Shown piece after piece: positions 7,931 to 15,475 of a DNA stretch of 21,857 nucleotides. Below the pieces are notes generated by a model. That model was not told the origin of the DNA, did not search any database, and was given only the letters and a program-made list of their open reading frames with translations. The position numbers and the translations under genes were made by a program. Origin of the DNA: an uncultured Alphaproteobacteria bacterium (lineage in GTDB: Bacteria > Pseudomonadota > Alphaproteobacteria > HIMB59); assembly GCA_902632575.1 (NCBI GenBank), contig CACPCY010000010.1, positions 1 to 21,857 of the forward strand. Direction: 5' to 3'. Position 1 is the stretch's first letter. Each line of letters opens with the position of its first letter.

Positions 7931-8824
7931 TTATTCTCTTGCACCACTTCTATGCTGTTGGATACGATGACCAAACGATTGGGAAACTCTGTCAAAAATA
8001 ATAGCTAAAGCAACAATCGCTAAACCATTAAATAGACCCATTGCAAAATATTGGTTTGTAATTGCTTTTAAAACAGGCTGTCCTAGACCTTTGACACCAA
8101 TCATAGATGCAATAACAACCATCGCCAGTGCCATCATTATAGTTTGATTTATTCCAGCAAAAATTGTTGGAAGAGCCAAAGGAAGCTGAATTTGAAACAA
8201 TTTTTGTCTAGGATTAGCTCCAAAAGCATCTGCAGCTTCTAATACTTCGCTATCAACTTCTCTTATTCCCAAATTTGTAAGTCTTATAATTGGAGGTATG
8301 GCATAAATAACAACAGCTAACAAACCTGGTATTTTACCAATACCTAACAACATGACGACAGGAATTAAGTACACAAAGCTTGGCATCGTTTGCATAATGT
8401 CTAAAATTGGAGTGCAGATCCTTTGAGCTCGTTCAGATTTGGCCATAAGCACACCAACAGGAATACCAATTCCAATAGACAGTAGAGTACATACCCCAAT
8501 AATACTTACTGTTGACATAGTATCTTCCCACATGCCAAAAATTCCAATTAATAGAAAAGCGAATAAAGAACCCACAGTTACAGATATTTTTCTACTGCCA
8601 AAATAAATTATAGCTAAAAAACAAATTAGAACTATGGGCCAAGGTGAATTTTGTAATAATTTTTCAAACCAAACTAAAAAATATAACACTGGGTCAAATA
8701 CAGCCTCTATAGTATCCCCATATTCTCTGGAAAAAGCTCTGTATGATGCGTCAAAGCCCTTTTTTATAAAGCGAAGTGTCTCTCGACTTAATTCAGGGAA
8801 CTCAGATAAAAAAAATTTTTCCAT
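7931..8824 (-). CDS. proW: Glycine betaine/DMSP-type ABC transporter permease, second copy
   Basis: This 297-residue ProW-like inner-membrane permease has an amphipathic N-terminal segment of about 60 residues (FPELSRETLRFIKKG...) followed by about six helices. The ATPase-contact (EAA) loop is at about residues 196-218 (EAADAFGANPRQKLF). It is closely related to the other permease of this window, with long identical blocks such as GKIPGL, AIPP, RLTNLGIREVD and the stretch from LALPTIFAGINQT through SMIGVKGLGQPVL. It follows its own binding-protein gene after a 10-bp hairpin, and no ATPase gene adjoins it, so it probably uses the proV product encoded about 9 kb upstream. The ligand is a quaternary amine or DMSP-like zwitterion; which one cannot be read from the permease. 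Confidence 0.93.
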   Translation of the reverse strand: MEKFFLSEFPELSRETLRFIKKGFDASYRAFSREYGDTIEAVFDPVLYFLVWFEKLLQNSPWPIVLICFLAIIYFGSRKISVTVGSLFAFLLIGIFGMWEDTMSTVSIIGVCTLLSIGIGIPVGVLMAKSERAQRICTPILDIMQTMPSFVYLIPVVMLLGIGKIPGLLAVVIYAIPPIIRLTNLGIREVDSEVLEAADAFGANPRQKLFQIQLPLALPTIFAGINQTIMMALAMVVIASMIGVKGLGQPVLKAITNQYFAMGLFNGLAIVALAIIFDRVSQSFGHRIQQHRSGARE

Positions 8825-8845
8825 AAGATATAAGTTTTAAAATTA

Positions 8846-8869
8846 AGAAGTGGGCAAAAGCCCACTTCT
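8846..8869 (-). terminator. Hairpin between second proX and its proW
   Basis: A perfect 10-bp stem (AGAAGTGGGC / GCCCACTTCT) with a four-base loop starts 15 bases after the proX stop. On the minus strand it is followed by an A/T tail containing TTTT. It resembles an intrinsic terminator or a 3'-end stabiliser that makes the binding protein more abundant than the permease. The other proX-proW pair has a different hairpin in the same place. Confidence 0.75.
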
Positions 8870-8883
8870 ATTATAGATAATTA

Positions 8884-9873
8884 TTATAATGCGTTTAAAA
8901 TGTCTAATTGAGCATCAAAAGGAACCCAATTTTTCCACTCACCATAGTTTTCTAGGAAATAGATAGCGGTATCTTCACCAGTTGCTTGATTATCATCTTT
9001 CCATGCTAATAGTTCGTTTACAACTGAGTTAGGTAATGCTCTCTTTTTGATATAATTCATCCCTGGACCAGATGAATTTTTGAAATTGTCTGTAACAACT
9101 GTAAACACTGATGACACAACCCATGAATTTTTCTGTGGATCAGAACAACCTTCTTGAGATGTGCATGTATTCCATTCTTCGTTATCATGAGGTACACCAA
9201 AGTCTAACTTCTTCATTGGATACTTACCTAATATAGCTGTTGGTGCCCAGTAATAACCCAACCACCCTTCGCCTTTTTCATAAGCTTCGGCGATAGATCC
9301 AGCAAGAGCTCCACCTGAGCCAGGATCTACAAGATTAAATCCTTTACCTTCACCGTCATAAGCTTGAAAAAGGTTGCCTGTGCTAATTTGACAGTTCCAA
9401 CCTGATGGACAAGTATAAAGTGCAGCACCATCACCTTCTGGGTGAGGGAATAAATCAGGCCTTGCCAAAGCATCTTCAACTGTGACGATATCAGGGTTTG
9501 CATCAGCTAAGTACTGAGGAATCCACCATCCCTCTTCACCAGTATCAGATAAAACTTCAGCAGCGTAGTGAAGTCTTCCTTCAGCAGTTGCTGCATCTAA
9601 TGCGATACGAACAGAATTGATCCATAATTCGGGAGCAATATCTGGCTCACCTTTTTCCATCATTGATGTAGCAGTAGGCATTGTATCTCCTGGTACAAGC
9701 TCAACATCACATCCATAGGCATTTTCTAGTATTAATTTGTCAACATGAGCAAACATTTCCGCAGATGCCCAGTTCATTTCAGCAATTGTGATTGTGCCAC
9801 AATCTGCTTTTGCAACTGAATTTAGTCCGAATAAAAGGACAGAGCTCAGTAATATTTTTTTTATAGAGTTCAT
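8884..9873 (-). CDS. proX: Glycine betaine/DMSP-type periplasmic substrate-binding protein, second copy
   Basis: This ProX-like binding protein (329 residues) has a signal peptide ending VAKA-DC at residue 23/24. Its N-terminal block TITIAEMNWASAEM and the GDTMPTATSMMEKGEPDIAPELW segment carry aromatic residues (W35, W84) of the kind that form the cation-pi box for trimethylammonium or dimethylsulfonium groups. W209 in GYYWAPTAILGKY is another candidate. I take the start at the ATG at 9873, preceded by GGAGG seven bases upstream and opening directly into the signal peptide. The frame is open 16 codons further (to 9921), but that start has no ribosome binding site and would spoil the signal peptide. 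It diverges from the other ProX mainly in the loop around residues 235-270, where it has an extra Cys pair (NTCTSQEGCS), so ligand preference may differ. Confidence 0.93.
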   Translation of the reverse strand: MNSIKKILLSSVLLFGLNSVAKADCGTITIAEMNWASAEMFAHVDKLILENAYGCDVELVPGDTMPTATSMMEKGEPDIAPELWINSVRIALDAATAEGRLHYAAEVLSDTGEEGWWIPQYLADANPDIVTVEDALARPDLFPHPEGDGAALYTCPSGWNCQISTGNLFQAYDGEGKGFNLVDPGSGGALAGSIAEAYEKGEGWLGYYWAPTAILGKYPMKKLDFGVPHDNEEWNTCTSQEGCSDPQKNSWVVSSVFTVVTDNFKNSSGPGMNYIKKRALPNSVVNELLAWKDDNQATGEDTAIYFLENYGEWKNWVPFDAQLDILNAL

Positions 9874-10042
9874 ATGTTTCCTCCGATTAATAAATAACAA
9901 TTTAACATTCTTAGGAGGCATTTACAGTTTTAATTTGAAATATAACGGCAAACTGAGTCAATAAATCAATAAAATCAGTCAATTAGTTAAAACTTAATCG
10001 TTATTTAGGATGATGAGTTATAATCAATTATAATATTTTAAA

Positions 10043-10933
10043 TTAAACCAGTTTACCCGAGCGGTGTTTTTGTATTCTCTGTCCATATGATTGAGATACT
10101 CTATCAAAAACAATAGCGACAATAACAATAGCCAATCCGTATAGAACTCCTTTTGTAAAATATTGGTTGTAAATAGATTGTAGCACAGGTTGACCTAGTC
10201 CTTTAACACCAATCATTGATGCAATTATAACCATTGCTAAGGCCATCATAATTGTTTGATTTATACCTGCAAAAATAGTTGGCAACGCAAGAGGTAATTG
10301 CACTTGAAAAAGTTTCTGTCTTTTCGTAGCACCAAAGGCATCAGCAGCTTCAAGAGCTTCTTGATCAACTTCTCTAATCCCTAAATTAGTCAATCTTATC
10401 AAAGGTGGTATTGCATAAATAACAACTGCTATTAATCCTGGTATTTTTCCTATACCCATTAGCATAACAATTGGAATAAGATAAACAAATGGTGGCATAG
10501 TTTGCATAACATCTAATATTGGGGTAACTATTTTCTGAGTTCTATCTGAACGTGACATTGCAATTCCTGTAGGTAGACCTATTGCTACGGACATTATTAC
10601 GGAGGTCAAAATAATTGCTATAGTGCTCATCGTTTCTTCCCACATCCTAAAATAACCAATAAATACAAATGCTAATAGAGTGCCAATGCATAATTTAATA
10701 CTTCTACTTCCCCAGTAAGTAAGAGCCATGAGAACAACCATAAAAATAGGCCAAGGTGTAGCAACGAGGGTTTTTTCAAAAAAAACTAACATTTTGAGAA
10801 GAGGATCGAACATCGCATCAATAAAATCTCCCCATTCTCGTGCAAAATCTTTATATCCTGCGTCGATGCCCTTTTTCATTTCTCGGAATTGTTTGTTAGG
10901 CATTTCAGGAAATGTTGTAAAAAAGTTACTCAT
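10043..10933 (-). CDS. proW: Glycine betaine/DMSP-type ABC transporter permease, first copy
   Basis: This 296-residue ProW-like permease shares its layout with the second copy: an N-terminal amphipathic region (FPEMPNKQFREMKKGIDAGYKDFAREWGD), then about six helices. The coupling loop EAADAFGATKRQKLFQVQLPLA contacts the ATPase. It follows its binding-protein gene after a strong terminator-like hairpin in a 76-base gap. Then 169 bases separate it from the next proX, long for this region, so the second pair may have its own promoter there. The two permeases are clearly paralogues from a tandem duplication of a proX-proW unit. Confidence 0.93.
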   Translation of the reverse strand: MSNFFTTFPEMPNKQFREMKKGIDAGYKDFAREWGDFIDAMFDPLLKMLVFFEKTLVATPWPIFMVVLMALTYWGSRSIKLCIGTLLAFVFIGYFRMWEETMSTIAIILTSVIMSVAIGLPTGIAMSRSDRTQKIVTPILDVMQTMPPFVYLIPIVMLMGIGKIPGLIAVVIYAIPPLIRLTNLGIREVDQEALEAADAFGATKRQKLFQVQLPLALPTIFAGINQTIMMALAMVIIASMIGVKGLGQPVLQSIYNQYFTKGVLYGLAIVIVAIVFDRVSQSYGQRIQKHRSGKLV

Positions 10934-10963
10934 GATTAAATATATATTCTTTCTATCAAAAAA

Positions 10964-10987
10964 AAACCTGGGGAAATCCCCAGGTTT
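10964..10987 (-). terminator. Terminator/attenuator hairpin between first proX and its proW
   Basis: A perfect 10-bp GC-rich stem (AAACCTGGGG / CCCCAGGTTT) with a four-base loop begins 22 bases after the proX stop. On the minus strand it is followed by a run of T, giving nine T in all counting the stem end. This is a textbook intrinsic terminator. Because proW follows in the same direction, it probably acts as a partial terminator or RNA stabiliser, giving more binding protein than permease. Confidence 0.85.
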
Positions 10988-11009
10988 ATATTAAACGTTA
11001 ATGACGTTT

Positions 11010-12008
11010 TTATAAAGAGTTTTGGATGTCTAGCTTTTGGTCAAATGGCACCCATTGTCCCCAAACACTTGAATAATTCTCTAAGAAATAATAAGCCGTT
11101 TCTTCAGCTTCAGCTTGATTTTCTTCTTTCCATGCAAGAATTTGACTTAGAAGTGAGTTAGGGAAGCTTCTTTTTTCAAGATAATTCATCACTTGAGAAT
11201 TTCCTAGCATATCTTTACCAACATATGTTTCCACTGTTGATGCAGGATATCTATTCTTACCTGGAGCTTCTACGTTAAGATCATTAATCTCAGAAATCCA
11301 TGTATCTGCATTGTGATCTACTCCCTCATCTAATTTAGTCATATCATATTTTCCAAGGATAGCTGTTGGTCCCCAGTAGTAGCCCATCCAACCTTCACCT
11401 TTGTTATATGCTTCACCCATTGAACCGGATAATGCACCACCTGAGCCTGGATCAATAAATTCAAAACCAGCATCAGCCATACCAAATGCTTTGAACATTT
11501 GAGTAGTAGTGATCTGGCAATTCCAACCAGCAGGGCAGCCATAGAAGCCAGCTACACTATCGTCTTCTGGGTGTGGAAATAAATCTGGTCTTGCTAAAGC
11601 ATCTGCGATAGTTACGATACCGTGTTCTTCAGCAATATAAGTTGGTATCCAAATAGCCTCTTCTCCGCCATTTTCAAATACTTTACCAACATTTTTGATT
11701 AAACCTTCAGCTTCAGCTGGGTCTAAAACTTGCTTTAAGTTTTGTGACCATAACTCTGGTGCAATTGATGGCTCACCTTTTTCCACTAAAGAGGTTGAAG
11801 TTGGCATTGTATCACCTGGAATCAGCTCTACATTACATCCAAGACCTCTTAAAAGAACAGCATCGATGTGTGCAATGACCTGAGCAGAAGCCCAGTTCAT
11901 CTCTGCGATAGTTACATTTTCGCAATGCGCATCTGCCTTGGCACTAGTTGAAATGGAGGTTATCCCTAATGCAAGGAAAACTGCAGTAAATAAACGAAAT
12001 ATTTTCAT
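11010..12008 (-). CDS. proX: Glycine betaine/DMSP-type periplasmic substrate-binding protein, first copy
   Basis: This 332-residue ProX-like binding protein has a signal peptide with a likely cleavage after SAKA or KADA (residues 22-27). It shares with the other copy the blocks TIAEMNWASAQ, IPGDTMPTSTSLVEKGEP, IAPELW, DALARPDLFPHPE, GCPAGWNCQI, DPGSGGALSGS and GYYWGPTAILGKYDM. The tryptophans in these blocks are candidates for the cation-pi binding box. It has a very strong ribosome binding site (AAGGAGGAAAT directly before the ATG), fitting a highly expressed binding protein. Its 240-base leader carries a split 31-base element that recurs upstream of proV. The mid-C-terminal loop differs from the second copy and lacks its Cys pair. 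Confidence 0.94.
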   Translation of the reverse strand: MKIFRLFTAVFLALGITSISTSAKADAHCENVTIAEMNWASAQVIAHIDAVLLRGLGCNVELIPGDTMPTSTSLVEKGEPSIAPELWSQNLKQVLDPAEAEGLIKNVGKVFENGGEEAIWIPTYIAEEHGIVTIADALARPDLFPHPEDDSVAGFYGCPAGWNCQITTTQMFKAFGMADAGFEFIDPGSGGALSGSMGEAYNKGEGWMGYYWGPTAILGKYDMTKLDEGVDHNADTWISEINDLNVEAPGKNRYPASTVETYVGKDMLGNSQVMNYLEKRSFPNSLLSQILAWKEENQAEAEETAYYFLENYSSVWGQWVPFDQKLDIQNSL

Positions 12009-12043
12009 ATTTCCTCCTTTTTAGATATATCTATTACTAAGTA

Positions 12044-12074
12044 AAACATTTAGACGACAATCATGCAAATTAAA
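12044..12074 (-). promoter_or_regulatory. Shared leader element upstream of proX (copy 1 of 2)
   Basis: On the minus strand the pattern is TTTAATTTGCATGAT, eight unconserved bases, then AAATGTTT. It ends 35 bases before the proX start. The same pattern with the same 8-base spacing occurs upstream of proV. A possible -35 (TTGCAT) lies inside the first half, with TTTACT 17 bases downstream as a poor -10. It may be a promoter core or the binding site of a regulator of the transporter genes. The match is directly visible; the function is inferred. Confidence 0.6.
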
Positions 12075-12178
12075 ATTGAGAAATGTCTACAATTTGAAAC
12101 AGCGTAATTTCGAAACTTCAGGGGTTTTTGGCTAAATTCCGGAGAAACAGTTAAAGTTTATTAAAAATCTATCCTAAA

Positions 12179-12198
12179 ATGAATTAAATAAAATTCAT
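12179..12198 (-). terminator. Weak A/T-rich hairpin after the DUF3726-like gene
   Basis: A 7-bp stem (ATGAATT / AATTCAT) with a 6-base loop lies about 50 bases past the stop of the DUF3726-like gene and is followed by TTTT on the minus strand. It may end the proV operon before proX. The stem has only one G-C pair, so it is weak. The 240-base gap (12009-12248) otherwise holds the shared leader element and nothing else I recognise. Confidence 0.3.
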
Positions 12199-12248
12199 CA
12201 TTTGAGATATGAGTATTGATAAAAATAGACAGTCTAGATTTAAATGAT

Positions 12249-12845
12249 CTAGTCATTGTCTGTTAAGCCGGCACCAGCTCCTGAAAGCTTTTTTTCTTCA
12301 GACTCCTCAACAAAAGTCTCAAGAGATAGCTCATATAATTGATCCCATGTTTCATCAGAGTAATCGACCCTTCTTTCATTTGTGATATTTATAGAAAAAT
12401 TATTTAGAGCATCAGGTATATCATTTTTATTAATTAACAATAAACCTCCTGGAGTAATTGATAATTTAAATTCTGAGGAATTGATTTGAAAATATAGTAG
12501 ATTTTTTTTTGAAGCTCTTTGCAAAAACGGAATAATAATTAGAGGCTCATAAATACTTTGATATTTGATCTCTTTGTGAAAATCATTTTTATGGGATTGG
12601 TCAAGGTGAAATAATCCAAAATGAATAGGACAAAGGTTATGAGTATTAGTTTGATTTATCATTTCAAGTTTTACCAAATTACTTAATCCTCTATCAACTA
12701 ATCTTTTGAATGAGTTTAATCCTCCCATTTCAGATTGTTCTAGAATTCGAATAACTTTTCCAATTTCTTCAGCTACCCCCCAACTTAACCCTTGAGACTT
12801 TGCCGACCTCTTAACAGTAGTTTCAATTTCATAAAGGGAATGCAT
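12249..12845 (-). CDS. DUF3726-like protein
   Basis: This 198-residue soluble protein looks like DUF3726. Its N-terminal block SLYEIETTVKRSAKSQGLSWGVAEEIGKVIRIL matches the pattern I associate with that family (EIE, then WG-AEE-GK), and it ends in a Gly-rich LSGAGAGLTDND tail. No catalytic motif, membrane segment or signal peptide is visible. The frame is open to 12935, but I choose the ATG at 12845 because it overlaps the upstream stop by one base (TAATG), a sign of translational coupling, and begins right at the family block. Stoichiometric coupling to the 551-residue protein suggests that the two form a complex or act in consecutive steps. The biochemical function of DUF3726 is unknown to me. 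Confidence 0.8.
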   Translation of the reverse strand: MHSLYEIETTVKRSAKSQGLSWGVAEEIGKVIRILEQSEMGGLNSFKRLVDRGLSNLVKLEMINQTNTHNLCPIHFGLFHLDQSHKNDFHKEIKYQSIYEPLIIIPFLQRASKKNLLYFQINSSEFKLSITPGGLLLINKNDIPDALNNFSINITNERRVDYSDETWDQLYELSLETFVEESEEKKLSGAGAGLTDND

Positions 12846-14500
12846 TAAGCAATTTTTTTGTAAGACCATGTATCTTTTGAGCCAATAATTTCTTTCATAA
12901 GTGGTGCTCCTTGATACATCGTAATTCTTACCCACCTATCGGAGCGAGGGTCAAATCGTGTAGCACCGAAAAATGATAATTTTAATCTAAGCATATCTAC
13001 TGGGATGAGAGTTTTAGAAATAGTGTTATCTTGAATTTCTGAGTAGGGAAGTTTTTCACAAATTAAAACTCTTCTTAGAACATGTCTAAATTCTTGAGTC
13101 CTAAGAAGATAAGACCCTAAATCTGATTTTGGATTCATACTTTTTAAGTTCTTATATAAATGATGAATGTCTCGGGCTATAGCTAACGGTAATTCAAGAT
13201 CAGACCCATCCTCGTTAAATCGATCCGACATACGTGGCTCTTGTTTATTTTTTGAATAGTACCAAAAATTAAAAATATTATCTTTCTCATCAAAGTTTAT
13301 ATTTATTAACCAAGTATAATGCTTTTCTATTAACTCACAAATGTCTTTAATAGAGCGGGAGGTATCGATATCAAAATAATCATCTTCATCAATTGACATT
13401 TCATAGCTTAAAGGCTCAACAATTTCTGGATAAACTTCCATCATCAGTGAGACTATAAATTCACAACACTCAGCGTGAGTATTCTTTTCCACCCATTCGT
13501 AAACTGTATTCCAAAAAAATTTATTTATCGAGAGATTGTCGAAATATTTTTGAAACTTATCAAGATCCTTTACAAGTTGAGAATTCTTTTGAACTTGATA
13601 TTCATTGTCTGTTTTCCAAAATTTTATATTTTCTATGATAATTGACAAATAAGATTTAAATACTTTTTTTTCCTGATTATTGATACTTTTTAAACTGCGA
13701 ATAGACAAAAGTGCTTTTTCTTTTGCCAGGATCCATTGATTTAACAGAGCCGGATGATTAATAATAAAAGGAGCCATGCCTAAACCTGTTGAATTTCCAA
13801 TTCCCAAATTACGAGAAATATTATCATCCAACTTGACTGCTGTGTTTGGTGCACGACTAAAAGCTACATGGTTGACAATATCAAAAGTAAATTGTCTTGC
13901 TAAATAAACTAACATCATCTCTAATCTAAATGGTCCCTTTAATTCTTTACGGTCTTGTATTTTAATTCTATCAGCTAATCCAAATTTTCCTGAGCCGTAA
14001 ACTGCGGTCGTTCTGTAGAGATAACCTACATCATATAACAAGTTAGTATCTGGTTGCTTCCCTTGGGAGAGGCGATCAATGACGTGATCAAATATACGAA
14101 CCGATTTATTTGCTCGGGATAGACACAATTCCTTTTCAGTAACTCTACCTTGCTCTTGTAGAGGCACATTATCTTTAAGTCTTTGGATATCATCTTGATT
14201 AGGAACTCCATCAAATAGTACAAACGATGCATCCCATTTAGTTGCAATTACTCTATCTGAACGGTCACTATCATCGAGATGATTTGAGAAACATATCAAT
14301 GAGTATTTTTTATTTTGTTTTTCAACTGAATAAACTATGTGTCCAAAACCCATTTTATCTAGGGAGAAGTCAAAGGTTTTAAAATCCCATTCTTTAAATT
14401 CTCTTATAAAACTTCTGAGAAAAGATAATTTTGATTGATGAAATGAACCTAATCGCTCCAATTTCATTACAAATTCAGGCTTTCTTAATTCAATATTCAC
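12845..14500 (-). CDS. Uncharacterised 551-residue protein of a betaine-type catabolic operon
   Basis: I do not recognise the family. The protein is soluble, without signal peptide or membrane helix. Striking segments are YLYRTTAVYGSGKFGLADR (about 160-178), a hydrophobic helix rich in Arg and Phe (191-210), AFSRAPNTAVKLDD (213-226), a Gly-rich GIGNSTGLGMAPF (233-245) that could bind phosphate or a cofactor, and a C-terminal TLIPVDMLRLKLSFFGATRFDPRSDRWVRI (497-526). The start is GTG at 14500, overlapping the upstream TAG (TAGTG), with AGGAA nine bases upstream; the ATG at codon 12 has no such site. It is coupled at both ends to its neighbours in the proV-aldehyde dehydrogenase-M19 operon. It is therefore likely an enzyme of the same pathway, possibly with the DUF3726-like protein as partner. 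Confidence 0.8.
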   Translation of the reverse strand: MNIELRKPEFVMKLERLGSFHQSKLSFLRSFIREFKEWDFKTFDFSLDKMGFGHIVYSVEKQNKKYSLICFSNHLDDSDRSDRVIATKWDASFVLFDGVPNQDDIQRLKDNVPLQEQGRVTEKELCLSRANKSVRIFDHVIDRLSQGKQPDTNLLYDVGYLYRTTAVYGSGKFGLADRIKIQDRKELKGPFRLEMMLVYLARQFTFDIVNHVAFSRAPNTAVKLDDNISRNLGIGNSTGLGMAPFIINHPALLNQWILAKEKALLSIRSLKSINNQEKKVFKSYLSIIIENIKFWKTDNEYQVQKNSQLVKDLDKFQKYFDNLSINKFFWNTVYEWVEKNTHAECCEFIVSLMMEVYPEIVEPLSYEMSIDEDDYFDIDTSRSIKDICELIEKHYTWLININFDEKDNIFNFWYYSKNKQEPRMSDRFNEDGSDLELPLAIARDIHHLYKNLKSMNPKSDLGSYLLRTQEFRHVLRRVLICEKLPYSEIQDNTISKTLIPVDMLRLKLSFFGATRFDPRSDRWVRITMYQGAPLMKEIIGSKDTWSYKKIA

Positions 14501-15468
14501 TAGTCAAATTTCCTATAAAAATTGTACCAATTATTACCAAGTATGTCGTGCGTCTCTTCTTCGCTAAACCCAACTTTTAATAAGCCTTGTTCTAAATTAT
14601 CAAAACCCCTAGCATCTTCGAACCATGATGGTTGGGGAGGAAATCCAGCGTTATTAACACTTCCTTCTCCAAAATCTTTTGTTTTAGTCCAAGTGCCGTT
14701 TCTCATCCAATCAACAATGCTGTCAGGATGTCTTATGCATAAATCAGAGCCTATACCTATTTGTTTTAGAGAAATTCTTTTTGTTGTTTCAGCGATCATT
14801 TCACAAAAAGATTCAAGAGTGCAATTTGTAGAGTCTTTTAGATGGTGTGGGTAAAGAGAAAAACCAATCATACCTCCACTATCATTTAGAGCTTTAAGTA
14901 CATTGTCTGATTTATTTCTCAGCCCCTTATGCCAAAATAATGGATTTGCGTGACTGACCACAATTGGTCTTTGGGAAATTTCTATTGCTTCTAAAGTAGA
15001 TAATTCTGCAGAATGTGACATATCTACTATCATTCCTACCCGATTCATTTCTTTAATTACTTCTCTACCCATTCGTGTAATCCCACTATCTCTACTTTCA
15101 TAACATCCTTTAGCCAATAAAGACTGGTTGTTGTATGTAAGTTGCATGAACAATACACCAGAGTTTCTTAAAACTTCTACGTAATGAATGTTATCTTCAA
15201 TAGGTGAACAATTTTGAAGTCCAAAAAAAATAGCAGTCTTATCTTCACTTTTAGCTTTTTTTATATCTTGGGATTTCTTACCTTGAAAAATTAAATCTGA
15301 ATTTTTTTGAAAAAATATATTCCAATTTTGAATATTTTCTTGCAGTTCATCAAAATCTTCGTGATAGCATATTGTTGCATGAACAGCGTCTAATTTTGCC
15401 TGATTGTTAATCTCAAATATTTCTCGTGACCAGTTACAATACTGGAGATTATCTACTCGAAAATTCAT
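14500..15468 (-). CDS. M19 'membrane dipeptidase'-family protein lacking canonical metal ligands
   Basis: This 322-residue protein has the amidohydrolase-type barrel of peptidase family M19 (renal dipeptidase). The later ligand histidines are present: H152 (VDMSHSA) and H173 (VVSHANP), as is D242 (GIGSDL). The N-terminal His-x-Asp pair of true dipeptidases, expected in a DGHND-like motif, is replaced by VDNLQYCNW, and the bridging Glu by Gln85 (FFGLQNCSPIED). The binuclear zinc site is therefore degenerate or remodelled, and dipeptide hydrolysis is doubtful. No signal peptide or anchor is seen, so it is cytosolic. It starts 7 bases after the aldehyde dehydrogenase stop, and its own stop overlaps the next start, so it belongs to that pathway. 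It may hydrolyse a lactam, amide or enamide intermediate. Confidence 0.82.
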   Translation of the reverse strand: MNFRVDNLQYCNWSREIFEINNQAKLDAVHATICYHEDFDELQENIQNWNIFFQKNSDLIFQGKKSQDIKKAKSEDKTAIFFGLQNCSPIEDNIHYVEVLRNSGVLFMQLTYNNQSLLAKGCYESRDSGITRMGREVIKEMNRVGMIVDMSHSAELSTLEAIEISQRPIVVSHANPLFWHKGLRNKSDNVLKALNDSGGMIGFSLYPHHLKDSTNCTLESFCEMIAETTKRISLKQIGIGSDLCIRHPDSIVDWMRNGTWTKTKDFGEGSVNNAGFPPQPSWFEDARGFDNLEQGLLKVGFSEEETHDILGNNWYNFYRKFD

Positions 15469-15475
15469 TCGGGGA

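Noticed and set aside
9874..9921. Upstream ATG of the second proX (16 extra residues)
   Set aside because: It has no ribosome binding site and puts a charged stretch before the signal peptide, while the ATG at 9873 has GGAGG at good spacing.
10018..10033. TTATAAT-CA-ATTATAA inverted repeat after proW
   Set aside because: It is composed almost wholly of A/T, has a 2-base centre and no T-run; chance is likely in this base composition.
9874..10042. TTGACT motifs upstream of the second proX as a promoter
   Set aside because: Two TTGACT copies are visible on the minus strand, but no convincing -10 at proper spacing; the shared proX/proV element is absent here.
11339..11542. 67-codon frame inside the first proX, same strand
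   Set aside because: It is an out-of-frame shadow of a well-supported gene, with no ribosome binding site.
12226..12236. TAGAC-A-GTCTA inverted repeat followed by T residues after the DUF3726-like gene
   Set aside because: It could form only a 4-bp stem with a 3-base loop, too weak to call a terminator.
12009..12248. Riboswitch upstream of the first proX
   Set aside because: I looked for a glycine or SAM-type core and saw no conserved paired core, only the shared 31-base element and a weak hairpin.
12846..12935. N-terminal extension of the DUF3726-like gene by 30 codons
   Set aside because: It would overlap the upstream gene by 91 bases and precedes the family block. The TAATG overlap at 12845 is the natural start.
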